Below the pieces are notes generated by a model, which made no database searches, was not told where the DNA came from, and was given only the letters and a program-made list of their open reading frames with translations. From Ruminiclostridium sp. (GTDB lineage Bacteria; Bacillota_A; Clostridia; Oscillospirales; Oscillospiraceae): a DNA stretch of 10,758 nucleotides. This document shows positions 1 through 5,666 of the stretch, in pieces; position 1 is the stretch's first letter, and each line of letters opens with the position of its first letter. The stretch lies in the NCBI GenBank assembly GCA_017521345.1, contig JAFXCU010000177.1:1-10758 (forward strand), in the 5' to 3' direction. The position numbers were made by a program, and so were the translations under genes.

Positions 1-330
1 CCGGGGGATGCGCATGGGCTGGCCGCAGGTGGGGCACTTGAAGTAGTAATGCTCCTTGTCGGGCTGCATGGTCCGCTTCTTCTTGCCGAACCACCGCATC
101 AGGTCCCGGACCAGAGCCAGGAACCGGGCGTTTTCCACCTGGCGTTTCTCGGCGTTTCTGGACAGGAGCCGGAAGATCAGGTAGACCAGGGCCACCAGGG
201 CCGGCAGCAGGAGGGGGAAGTAAAACCGTCCCAGACCGGCGAAAATCAGGAAGATGACCAGCCAAAACAGGCTGTACAGGTCGAAGCCCGGGTGTTTTTG
301 GAAGAAATTTTTCTTTTCCTGGTCAGCCAT
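1..330 (-). CDS. Zinc-ribbon membrane protein, C-terminus cut by window edge
   Basis: The first 110 residues of a protein whose 3' end lies beyond base 1. The ATG at 328-330 has an AAGGAGGG ribosome-binding site (337-344) six bases upstream and a promoter at 357-384. Two hydrophobic segments (about residues 18-34 and 36-53) are followed by a basic, probably cytoplasmic stretch with KKKR at 83-86, and then the first half of a zinc ribbon, CPTCGQPMRIPR at 99-110. In similar clostridial proteins a second CxxC follows within about 20 residues, which would fall just outside the window. The family has no assigned reaction that I know of; the membrane anchor plus one zinc knuckle is all that can be read. 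The gene lies downstream of birA on the same strand but has its own promoter, so it need not be part of the biotin operon. Confidence 0.8.
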   Translation of the reverse strand, partial: MADQEKKNFFQKHPGFDLYSLFWLVIFLIFAGLGRFYFPLLLPALVALVYLIFRLLSRNAEKRQVENARFLALVRDLMRWFGKKKRTMQPDKEHYYFKCPTCGQPMRIPR

Positions 331-356
331 GGTCATCCCTCCTTTTCCTGTAACAT

Positions 357-384
357 ATTATACGCCCACGAAAAAGACAGTCAA
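357..384 (-). promoter_or_regulatory. Sigma-A promoter for the zinc-ribbon gene
   Basis: Read on the minus strand, TTGACT (379-384) and TATAAT (357-362) are separated by 16 bases. The -10 is perfect and the -35 matches 5 of 6. Transcription would start near base 350, giving a leader of about 20 nt that contains the ribosome-binding site. The promoter sits in the 91-bp gap after birA, where I see no convincing terminator, so birA read-through is also possible. Confidence 0.75.
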
Positions 385-421
385 GGTGGGATTCGTAAAA
401 AAAGTATGAATTTCGTAAGAA

Positions 422-1192
422 TCAGACCGGGCGTATACTTACTTCACCGGAGGAGAGAAGGCTCACCCGCCCGTCAGCCTCCCGGACCCGCAGGGAGAAG
501 TCGGGCTCCAGGTCCAGGGCGGTGGCAGGACGGCTGGTCCCGCCCTGCAAAATGGAGATGGGCTGGCCCAGGACCATGGATCGGTTCCGGTAGACGTCAA
601 AGAAGGGCCGGTCCTGGATGGCGGGATACCACCGGAAGAAGTGGTCCAGGATGCGTCCGGCCAGACGGCGGCGGGTCTCCGCCGGGTCGGGAGAGGTCTC
701 ATAGACGGCCCCCGCCTCGGGCAGGTCGGCAGGGAAGCCGCCCTCCGGGGGGAAGAGGTTCACCCCGATGCCCAGGATGGCGTATTTCAGGCCCATGGTC
801 TCCGGGTGGATGGCCCCCTCGGTGAGGATGCCGCAGACCTTCTTTCCGTGAAGGAAGACGTCGTTGACCCACTTGATTTTCGCATGGGTGCCGGGGGTCT
901 CCTCCAGGGCCAGGGCCACGGAAGCGGCGGCGCAGGTGGTGAGATACAAAGCTTCCTGGGGGGCCAGGCGCGGCCGCAGGAGGATGCTCAGGTACAGGCC
1001 GGTGTCCGCCGGGGAGTAGAAGGACCGGTCCCGGCGGCCCCGTCCCGCCGTCTGGCGGGCGGCCATCAGGACGGTCCCCTCGGGGGCACCTTCCTCTGCC
1101 TGCTGGCGGAGCAGGGTGTTGGTGGAGGTGACCTCCTCCCGGAAGTCTATGGTCAGGTTGGGATGGGTACAATAGGGGGAGAGCGCAAACAT
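422..1192 (-). CDS. birA: Biotin--[acetyl-CoA carboxylase] ligase, catalytic-only type
   Basis: Joins biotin to ATP to form biotinyl-5'-AMP, then transfers biotin to the lysine of biotin carboxyl carrier proteins in the cytoplasm. The 256-aa protein has the catalytic domain in the usual order: TSTN at 22-25, the biotinyl-adenylate loop QTAGRGRRDR starting at Q47, KWVND at 107-111, GKKVCGIL at 116-123 with the catalytic-site lysine, GIGVN at 141-145, and a small C-terminal SH3-like domain over about the last 45 residues. There is no N-terminal winged helix, so this is a group I ligase and is unlikely to be a DNA-binding repressor. I chose the ATG at 1190-1192 because GAGGTG lies six bases upstream. 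A GTG three codons earlier (1199-1201) would instead overlap the bioY stop by four bases and cannot be fully excluded. Placed directly after bioY, it uses the biotin that BioY imports. Confidence 0.93.
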   Translation of the reverse strand: MFALSPYCTHPNLTIDFREEVTSTNTLLRQQAEEGAPEGTVLMAARQTAGRGRRDRSFYSPADTGLYLSILLRPRLAPQEALYLTTCAAASVALALEETPGTHAKIKWVNDVFLHGKKVCGILTEGAIHPETMGLKYAILGIGVNLFPPEGGFPADLPEAGAVYETSPDPAETRRRLAGRILDHFFRWYPAIQDRPFFDVYRNRSMVLGQPISILQGGTSRPATALDLEPDFSLRVREADGRVSLLSSGEVSIRPV

Positions 1193-1197
1193 GGGAT

Positions 1198-1710
1198 TCA
1201 CCTCGGAATGGCCCGGCTCACCCGGCGGGTGACCGCCAGGGCCAGGATGAGTTTCAGACAGTCAGGAACGACATAGGGAAGGACACACAGGGTCAGGATG
1301 CCCCAGAGATCCCCGCCGTACAGCAGGAAAAACCAGGCGGTGCCAAAGGCATAGCAGGCCAGAAGGCCCAGGACCATGGCGGGGGCCTGGGGGACACCCC
1401 GGCCGGTCAGGCCCCAGTAGAGCAGGGCAGCGGCCAGGAAGCCCAGCAGATAGCCTCCTGTGGGGGTCATGAATCCGGCAGGGCCGCCGGAAAAGCCGGA
1501 GAAGACCGGCAGGCCCACCAGGCCCAGGGCCAGGTAGACCAGGACAGCCACCGTTCCCCGCCTGCCTCCCAGGATGCCCAGGGCGGCAAAGACCCCGAAG
1601 GTCTGCATGGTGAAGGTCACCGGCCCCAGGGGGATGGTCAGCCAGGCACAGAGGACCAGCAGGGCGGTCATGAGGGCCATATAGGAAAGGTCTCGGGTCT
1701 TGCCCGCCAT
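1198..1710 (-). CDS. bioY: Biotin transporter BioY (ECF S-component)
   Basis: Substrate-binding membrane subunit of an energy-coupling factor importer for biotin; it normally works with shared EcfA/EcfA'/EcfT subunits encoded elsewhere, none of which is in this window. The 170-aa protein is almost all hydrophobic, with about six membrane segments. Family signatures are visible: PVTFTMQTF at 30-38, RRGTVAVLVYLALGLVGLPVF at about 50-70, TPTGGYLLGF at 82-91, and a late PDCLK segment carrying the conserved Asp and Lys. The ATG at 1708-1710 is chosen because AAGGAGG (1718-1724) lies seven bases upstream; an in-frame TTG at 1732-1734 precedes that site and abuts a terminator T-run, so it is not the start. 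The gene forms a transcription unit with birA. No clear promoter fits in the 22 bases between the preceding terminator and this start. Confidence 0.94.
   Translation of the reverse strand: MAGKTRDLSYMALMTALLVLCAWLTIPLGPVTFTMQTFGVFAALGILGGRRGTVAVLVYLALGLVGLPVFSGFSGGPAGFMTPTGGYLLGFLAAALLYWGLTGRGVPQAPAMVLGLLACYAFGTAWFFLLYGGDLWGILTLCVLPYVVPDCLKLILALAVTRRVSRAIPR
1199..1204 (-). promoter_or_regulatory. Ribosome-binding site deciding the birA start
   Basis: GAGGTG on the minus strand, six bases before the ATG at 1190-1192. It overlaps the bioY stop codon (1198-1200), so ribosomes finishing bioY arrive at the birA site. Its position argues against the alternative GTG start, which lies within it. Confidence 0.6.
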
Positions 1711-1717
1711 GGAACGC

Positions 1718-1724
1718 CCTCCTT
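1718..1724 (-). promoter_or_regulatory. Ribosome-binding site deciding the bioY start
   Basis: Perfect AAGGAGG on the minus strand, seven bases before the ATG at 1708-1710. It rules out the longer frame beginning at TTG 1732-1734. Confidence 0.8.
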
Positions 1725-1732
1725 TCTGATTC

Positions 1733-1760
1733 AAAAACAGCCGCCCAACCGGGCGGCTGT
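1733..1760 (-). terminator. Intrinsic terminator after the Gx-transporter gene
   Basis: On the minus strand a perfect 10-bp stem, ACAGCCGCCC pairing with GGGCGGCTGT around a four-base loop, is followed by a run of T (1733-1737). It lies 16 bp after the stop at 1777 and 22 bp before the bioY ATG. It closes the two-gene membrane operon upstream, and any transcript entering bioY from upstream has to read through it. Confidence 0.85.
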
Positions 1761-1776
1761 GAAAGGGCAGAGATTG

Positions 1777-2280
1777 TTATACCCGCTTCTGGAGCTTATC
1801 CATATGGGTCAGGAGAATCTGGGTCAGGTATCCGGTGAAAGCGCCGGTGACCACAGCGGCCACGATGAGGACGGGGGCGTACCAGATCATGGTGGTGGTG
1901 CCGGAGATGAGGATGGCCATGGCCAGCTGACCGGCGTTGTGGCCCAGGGCGCCCAGGATGCTCATGAGCCAGATCTGGCTGCGCTTCATGACGGGCTTGA
2001 GCAGGGACATGATGACCCAGCACAGCAGGCCGCCGGCCAGGCTGTAGGCCATGGCCATGACGTTGCCGGCGATGATGTTGCCCAGGAAGACACGGATGAG
2101 CAGGATGGCCAGGGCCTCTCTGCGGCCCAGGGTCCAGATGGCGTAGAGGGTGATGACGTTGGCGATGCCCAGCTTCACGCCGGGGACGGCGAAGGGCAGG
2201 GGGATCTGAGCCTCAATGAGGAAGACGATCATGGAAATGGCCGTGAGCATGGCCATGGTAGTTAATTTTCTGACGTTCAT
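1777..2280 (-). CDS. Gx transporter family membrane protein (EetB-like)
   Basis: A 167-aa integral membrane protein of the family often labelled 'heptaprenyl diphosphate synthase component I' or 'Gx transporter' (Pfam Hpre_diP_synt_I). Diagnostic pieces are PGVKLGIAN at 33-41, RVFLGNIIAG at 63-72 and GALGHNAGQL at 110-119, in about five hydrophobic segments, an ECF-S-like small transporter fold. The 'synthase' name is historical; no prenyltransferase DDxxD motif is present. In Listeria a homologous protein next to a NusG-II protein belongs to the flavin-based extracellular electron transfer locus. Whether this copy serves that role is inference, since no flavin transferase (ApbE), flavoprotein or quinone gene is nearby. 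The ATG overlaps the upstream TAA by one base (TAATG), so translation is probably coupled; its own ribosome-binding site is weak. A terminator follows the stop. Confidence 0.85.
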   Translation of the reverse strand: MNVRKLTTMAMLTAISMIVFLIEAQIPLPFAVPGVKLGIANVITLYAIWTLGRREALAILLIRVFLGNIIAGNVMAMAYSLAGGLLCWVIMSLLKPVMKRSQIWLMSILGALGHNAGQLAMAILISGTTTMIWYAPVLIVAAVVTGAFTGYLTQILLTHMDKLQKRV

Positions 2281-2666
2281 TATGACACACCATCCAGTTG
2301 GTTCTCGGTTTCGGAGGCAATGACCTCCACCACCAGTTTATTGGGCAGGCAGACGATGGGGGGCGCCGTCTGATTCAGGGGCTTGTGCTTCACGCAGATC
2401 TGGTCGGGGCAGTTGGCCTCCTCCATGAAAACGAAGCCGTCCTCAATGGTGACCACGTTGTAGCCGCCGCTCTCCCCTTCGAAGACAAAGGTCTGGTTCT
2501 CGTTTAGGGGGTAGGTGCCGTCCACCTCACCGTTCCAGGTGATGACCACCTGGGCTCCCTCCTCCCGGACGGATTGGATGACCAGCAGACCTGCCACGGC
2601 CACCACCAGGATGACCCCAATGATGAGCAGCCAGAACTTTGTGGACTTGGCGGGTTTCTGGTCCAT
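2280..2666 (-). CDS. NusG domain II membrane-anchored protein (EetA-like)
   Basis: A 128-aa protein with a short cytoplasmic N-terminus, one membrane helix (about residues 11-30) and an extracytoplasmic NusG-domain-II module (PF07009 type). The module carries the typical cysteine block CPDQICVKH at 86-94 (C86, C91) and PIVCLPNKLVVEV at 103-115 (C106). The ATG at 2664-2666 has GGAGG (2674-2678) seven bases upstream; a longer frame reaching 2747 has no ribosome-binding site and runs through the probable promoter, so it is rejected. The protein is not the transcription factor NusG, only its accessory domain on a membrane anchor. It pairs by a one-base overlap with the Gx-transporter gene, the same pairing as EetA/EetB of Listeria. 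The function is unproven here; the conserved cysteines suggest redox chemistry or metal/cofactor handling outside the membrane, which is inference. Confidence 0.88.
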   Translation of the reverse strand: MDQKPAKSTKFWLLIIGVILVVAVAGLLVIQSVREEGAQVVITWNGEVDGTYPLNENQTFVFEGESGGYNVVTIEDGFVFMEEANCPDQICVKHKPLNQTAPPIVCLPNKLVVEVIASETENQLDGVS

Positions 2667-2700
2667 AGGAATACCTCCAGAGAAAGGGATACGTACCGTT

Positions 2701-2729
2701 ATCTTACTGCATTTGGGCAAGAATAGCAA
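2701..2729 (-). promoter_or_regulatory. Possible promoter of the NusG-II/Gx-transporter operon
   Basis: On the minus strand TTGCTA (2724-2729) and TAAGAT (2701-2706) are 17 bases apart, each matching 4 of 6 consensus positions. It would start transcription near 2694, about 28 nt before the ATG. It is divergent from, and back to back with, the plus-strand ATPase promoter that begins 12 bp away. Confidence 0.4.
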
Positions 2730-2740
2730 GCCTTTTTCCC

Positions 2741-2769
2741 TTGACATTCAAGCAAAAATAGGATATGAT
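2741..2769 (+). promoter_or_regulatory. Sigma-A promoter of the riboswitch-ATPase unit
   Basis: A perfect -35, TTGACA (2741-2746), and TATGAT (2764-2769, 5 of 6) are separated by 17 bases. Transcription should start near 2776, just before the riboswitch P1 stem at 2780, which is the expected geometry. Confidence 0.9.
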
Positions 2770-2779
2770 TTCACCTAGT

Positions 2780-2868
2780 AAAAGGGAGTAGTCGGCATAG
2801 TTCCTGTGCATCCGAGGCGTCAATACACGGGCACGGCCCCGCTTCGGATTGAAATGGCGAGACTTTTG
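2780..2868 (+). promoter_or_regulatory. yybP-ykoY manganese riboswitch (aptamer)
   Basis: The leader fits the yybP-ykoY architecture. P1 pairs AAAAG (2780-2784) with CTTTT (2863-2867). The GGGAGTAG loop-1 motif is at 2784-2791. P2 is GCATAG (2795-2800) with CTGTGC (2804-2809). P3 is ATCCGA (2810-2815) with TCGGAT (2844-2849), enclosing the loop-3 motif GCGTCAATAC (2817-2826) and a short CGGG/CCCG helix. The signature 3' side GGCGAGACTTTT is at 2856-2867. Known members of this class bind Mn2+ between loops 1 and 3 and turn on Mn2+ export genes. The 3' P1 strand is also the 5' arm of the following terminator, so ligand-bound and terminated forms exclude each other: an ON switch with Mn2+. Identification is by motif recall and hand folding. 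Confidence 0.9.
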
Positions 2869-2916
2869 CAGGAATGCGTGGAAGCATTGCGGCAAAAGGA
2901 CTCGCTTTTATTTTTT
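2857..2916 (+). terminator. Riboswitch expression-platform terminator
   Basis: GCGAG (2857-2861) pairs with CTCGC (2901-2905) and CTTTTGC (2863-2869) with GCAAAAG (2892-2898). An inner hairpin AATGC/GCATT (2873-2877, 2884-2888) caps it, and a T-rich run follows (2906-2916). Its 5' arm overlaps the 3' strand of aptamer P1, so formation requires P1 to open. It stops transcription 29 bp before the ATPase start when the riboswitch is empty. Confidence 0.88.
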
Positions 2917-2944
2917 GGCTTCCACCAAAGAAAGGAAAAAGGCT

Positions 2945-5551
2945 ATGAACAAAACCAAAGAGATCTGGCAGCAGTCCGGCCCGGACCTGCTGACCCAGCT
3001 CCAGAGCGGGGAGACCGGCCTGACCGGCCAGGAAGCTGCCCGCCGCCTGGAGAAGTACGGCCCCAACGAGCTTCGTGAGGGCGGCAAGAAGAGCACAGCT
3101 CGCATCTTCTTGGAACAGTTTTTGGATTTCCTGGTGATCATCCTCATCATCGCCGCCGGCGTCTCCGCCGTTCTGGGGGATGTGGAGAGCATGATCGTCA
3201 TCCTGGCGGTCATCACCATGAACGCCATTCTGGGCACCGTCCAGACCGTGAAGGCGGAAGCCTCTCTGGACAGCCTGAAACAGATGTCGGCCCCCACAGC
3301 CAAGGTCCTGCGGGATGGGAAGATCGTCCAGATCCCCGGTCGTGAAGTGGTCCCCGGCGACATCGTCATCCTGGAGGCCGGCGACGCCGTCTGCGCCGAC
3401 GGCCGAGTGCTGGAGTCCGCCAGCCTGAAGACCGCCGAGGCCGCCCTCACCGGTGAGTCCCTCCCTGTGGAAAAGACCGTGGAGGCCATCGACGGGGAAG
3501 TCCCCCTGGGCGACCGCACCAACATGGTCTTCTCCGGCAGCTTCGTCACCTATGGCCGGGGAAAGTTCCTGGTCACCGGCACCGGCATGGACACCGAGAT
3601 GGGCAAGATCGCTGCCCTGCTGAAGTCCACCTCCGAGAAGAAGACCCCCCTGCAGGTCTCCCTGGACCAGTTCGGCAAGAAGCTGTCCATCGGTATCCTC
3701 ATCCTCTGCGCCATCATCTTCGGCGTCAACGTCCTGGTTCGGGGCGAGGACATCATGAGCGCCTTCCTCTTCGCCATCGCCCTGGCGGTGGCCGCCATCC
3801 CCGAGGCCCTCAGCTCCATCGTCACCATCGTCCTCTCCTTCGGCACCCGGAAGATGGCCAAGGAGAACGCCGTCATCCGTAAGCTCCAGGCGGTGGAAGG
3901 CCTGGGCAGCGTGTCCGTTATCTGCTCTGATAAGACCGGCACCCTGACCCAGAACCGCATGACCGTTCGCCAGATGTATGTGGACGGCAAGATCGTCTCC
4001 GCTGCCGAGGCAAACTTCCAGGACCCCGTCCAGGAGCCCCTCCTGCGGGCTGCCCTCCTGTGCAGCGATGCCACCGTCACCACCGACCAGAAGACCGGCA
4101 AGGTCCACGAGATCGGCGACCCCACCGAGACCGCCCTGGTCCGCCTGGGCGAGGACTTCGGCTTCGAGGAGGACGACGTCCGTGCCAACTGGCCCCGCCT
4201 GAGCGAGCTGCCCTTCGACTCTGACCGCAAGCTCATGTCCACCATCCACCGGTTCTCCGGCGGCATCATGATGATGACCAAGGGCGCCGTGGACGTGATG
4301 CTGGACCGCACCATCCTGGGCGACGGCGAGCGGGAGGAGATTGAGCAGGCCAACCGCTTCTTCTCCGACCAGGGCCTCCGTGTGCTGGCCTTTGGCTGCC
4401 GCACCCTGGAGACCACCCAGGTCACCCTGGACGACGAGAAGGACTTCCACTTCCTGGGCCTCATCGCCATGATGGACCCCCCCAGAGAGGAGTCCAAGCA
4501 GGCCGTTGCCGACTGTATCTCCGCCGGCATCCGCCCCATTATGATCACCGGCGACCACGTCATCACCGCCTCCGCCATTGCCCGGGAGATCGGCATCCTG
4601 ACCCCCGGCACCAAGGCCGTGGAGGGCGCCATCGTGGAGACCATGACCGACGAGGAGCTCCGTGCCTTCGTTCCCGACGTCTCCGTCTACGCCCGTGTGT
4701 CCCCCGAGCATAAGATCCGCATCGTCCGTGCCTGGCAGGACCGTGGCGCTCTGGTTGCCATGACCGGCGACGGCGTCAACGACGCCCCCGCCCTGAAGCA
4801 GGCCGACATCGGCGTGGCCATGGGCATCACCGGCACCGAGGTGGCCAAGGACGCCGCAGGCATGGTCCTCACCGACGACAACTTCGCCACCATTGTCCAG
4901 GCAGTGAAGAACGGCCGTAACGTCTACGCCAACATCCGCCGTTCCATCCAGTTCCTGCTCTCCGGCAACATGGCCGGTATCCTCACCGTCCTGTATGCCT
5001 CCCTGCTGAGCCTGCCTGTCCCCTTCGCAGCTGTCCACCTGCTGTTCATTAACCTGCTGACCGACTCCCTGCCCGCCATCGCTCTGGGCCTGGAGCCCCA
5101 CAACGATGCGGTCATGAAGGACAAGCCCCGTCCCCGCAGTGAGGGCATCCTGACCAAGGAGTTCCTGACCAACGTGGGTCTGGAAGGCGCCGTCATCGCA
5201 GCGGCCACCATCGTGGCCTTCCACCTGGGCCTGAACAACGGCGGCGAGACCATGGCCATGACCATGGCATTTGCTACCCTGTGTCTGTCCCGCCTGTTCC
5301 ACGGCTTCAACTGCAAGGCAGCAGAGCCCGTCCTCTTCACCAAGAAGTTCTTCAACAACAGCGCCCTCCAGGGTGCCTTCCTGGTGGGTGCGGTCCTCCT
5401 GTTCGCCGTCCTGCTCATCAAGCCCCTGGCCGGTGTCATGCAGGCTGTGGCCCTGCCCCTGCCCATGCTCCTGGCCATCCCCGGCCTGGCCATCGGCTCC
5501 ATGCTGGTCATCCAGATGCTGAAGGCCATCCGCACCAAGCTGAAGAAGTAA
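2945..5551 (+). CDS. P-type cation-transporting ATPase, probable Mn2+/Ca2+ exporter
   Basis: An 868-aa P2-type ATPase that uses ATP to pump cations out of the cytoplasm. In order: N-terminal cation-ATPase domain (about 1-55), M1-M2 (about 59-100), actuator domain with TGES at 169-172, M3-M4 with PEAL at 286-289, phosphorylation site DKTGT at 329-333 (D329 phosphorylated), nucleotide-binding KGA at 446-448, hinge TGDGVNDAP at 607-615, M5-M6 with NLLTDSLP at 703-710, and a four-helix C-terminal block. All catalytic residues are present. The PEALSS M4 and NLLTDSLP M6 signatures match the YoaB/MgtA-like Mn2+/Ca2+ exporters rather than heavy-metal P1B pumps; there is no metal-binding CxxC N-terminus. 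The ATG at 2945 has AAAGGA (2931-2936) eight bases upstream; a longer in-frame start at 2849 would lie inside the riboswitch. The Mn2+ riboswitch makes Mn2+ the best substrate guess; Ca2+ remains possible. Codons are strongly C-ending with CGT/CGC arginines, suggesting good expression. Confidence 0.95.
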   Translation: MNKTKEIWQQSGPDLLTQLQSGETGLTGQEAARRLEKYGPNELREGGKKSTARIFLEQFLDFLVIILIIAAGVSAVLGDVESMIVILAVITMNAILGTVQTVKAEASLDSLKQMSAPTAKVLRDGKIVQIPGREVVPGDIVILEAGDAVCADGRVLESASLKTAEAALTGESLPVEKTVEAIDGEVPLGDRTNMVFSGSFVTYGRGKFLVTGTGMDTEMGKIAALLKSTSEKKTPLQVSLDQFGKKLSIGILILCAIIFGVNVLVRGEDIMSAFLFAIALAVAAIPEALSSIVTIVLSFGTRKMAKENAVIRKLQAVEGLGSVSVICSDKTGTLTQNRMTVRQMYVDGKIVSAAEANFQDPVQEPLLRAALLCSDATVTTDQKTGKVHEIGDPTETALVRLGEDFGFEEDDVRANWPRLSELPFDSDRKLMSTIHRFSGGIMMMTKGAVDVMLDRTILGDGEREEIEQANRFFSDQGLRVLAFGCRTLETTQVTLDDEKDFHFLGLIAMMDPPREESKQAVADCISAGIRPIMITGDHVITASAIAREIGILTPGTKAVEGAIVETMTDEELRAFVPDVSVYARVSPEHKIRIVRAWQDRGALVAMTGDGVNDAPALKQADIGVAMGITGTEVAKDAAGMVLTDDNFATIVQAVKNGRNVYANIRRSIQFLLSGNMAGILTVLYASLLSLPVPFAAVHLLFINLLTDSLPAIALGLEPHNDAVMKDKPRPRSEGILTKEFLTNVGLEGAVIAAATIVAFHLGLNNGGETMAMTMAFATLCLSRLFHGFNCKAAEPVLFTKKFFNNSALQGAFLVGAVLLFAVLLIKPLAGVMQAVALPLPMLLAIPGLAIGSMLVIQMLKAIRTKLKK

Positions 5552-5563
5552 AACCAAACCAAA

Positions 5564-5593
5564 ACAGCACCGCCATGGGCGGTGCTGTTTTTT
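5564..5593 (+). terminator. Intrinsic terminator of the ATPase gene
   Basis: A perfect 11-bp stem, ACAGCACCGCC with GGCGGTGCTGT, around a three-base loop, runs into six T (5588-5593). It begins 13 bp after the TAA and ends 11 bp before the next -35 element, so the two plus-strand units are separately transcribed. Confidence 0.93.
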
Positions 5594-5604
5594 GTCAAAA
5601 AAGA

Positions 5605-5633
5605 TTTACAAAAGATTCAAAGGTTGGTATAAT
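5605..5633 (+). promoter_or_regulatory. Strong extended -10 promoter of the DUF2812-like pair
   Basis: TTTACA (5605-5610, 5 of 6) and a perfect TATAAT (5628-5633) are 17 bases apart, with TGG immediately before the -10 giving an extended -10. The predicted start is near 5640. No operator or riboswitch is evident in the short leader. Confidence 0.88.
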
Positions 5634-5666
5634 GACGATAGACTTACTAGGGAAGGAATGAGGGAT

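Noticed and set aside
391..413. Hairpin with T-run between birA and the zinc-ribbon gene as a terminator
   Set aside because: The stem is about 7 A/T-rich pairs with one G-T and the T-run lies in the loop, not after the stem; not a convincing terminator.
1759..2265. Plus-strand open frame of 168 codons opposite the Gx-transporter gene
   Set aside because: Low-complexity His/Asp/Gly/Gln composition typical of the reverse of a membrane-protein gene; the minus-strand gene has clear family motifs.
2667..2747. N-terminal extension of the NusG-II protein by 27 codons
   Set aside because: No ribosome-binding site at the upstream ATG, and the extension covers the probable promoter; the ATG at 2666 has GGAGG seven bases upstream and directly precedes the membrane anchor.
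2849..2944. N-terminal extension of the ATPase by 32 codons
   Set aside because: It would start inside the riboswitch aptamer and run through the terminator; the ATG at 2945 has a ribosome-binding site and gives the normal family N-terminus.
2771..5557. A 928-codon open frame on the minus strand opposite the ATPase
   Set aside because: It is an antisense shadow: a composition of Gly, Asp, Gln and His runs with no domain, caused by the C-ending codon bias of the real gene. It has no ribosome-binding site and starts in the terminator region.
5592..5666. N-terminal extension of the first DUF2812-like protein
   Set aside because: The extension begins in the terminator T-run and spans the -35 and -10 elements, so it could not be in the transcript.
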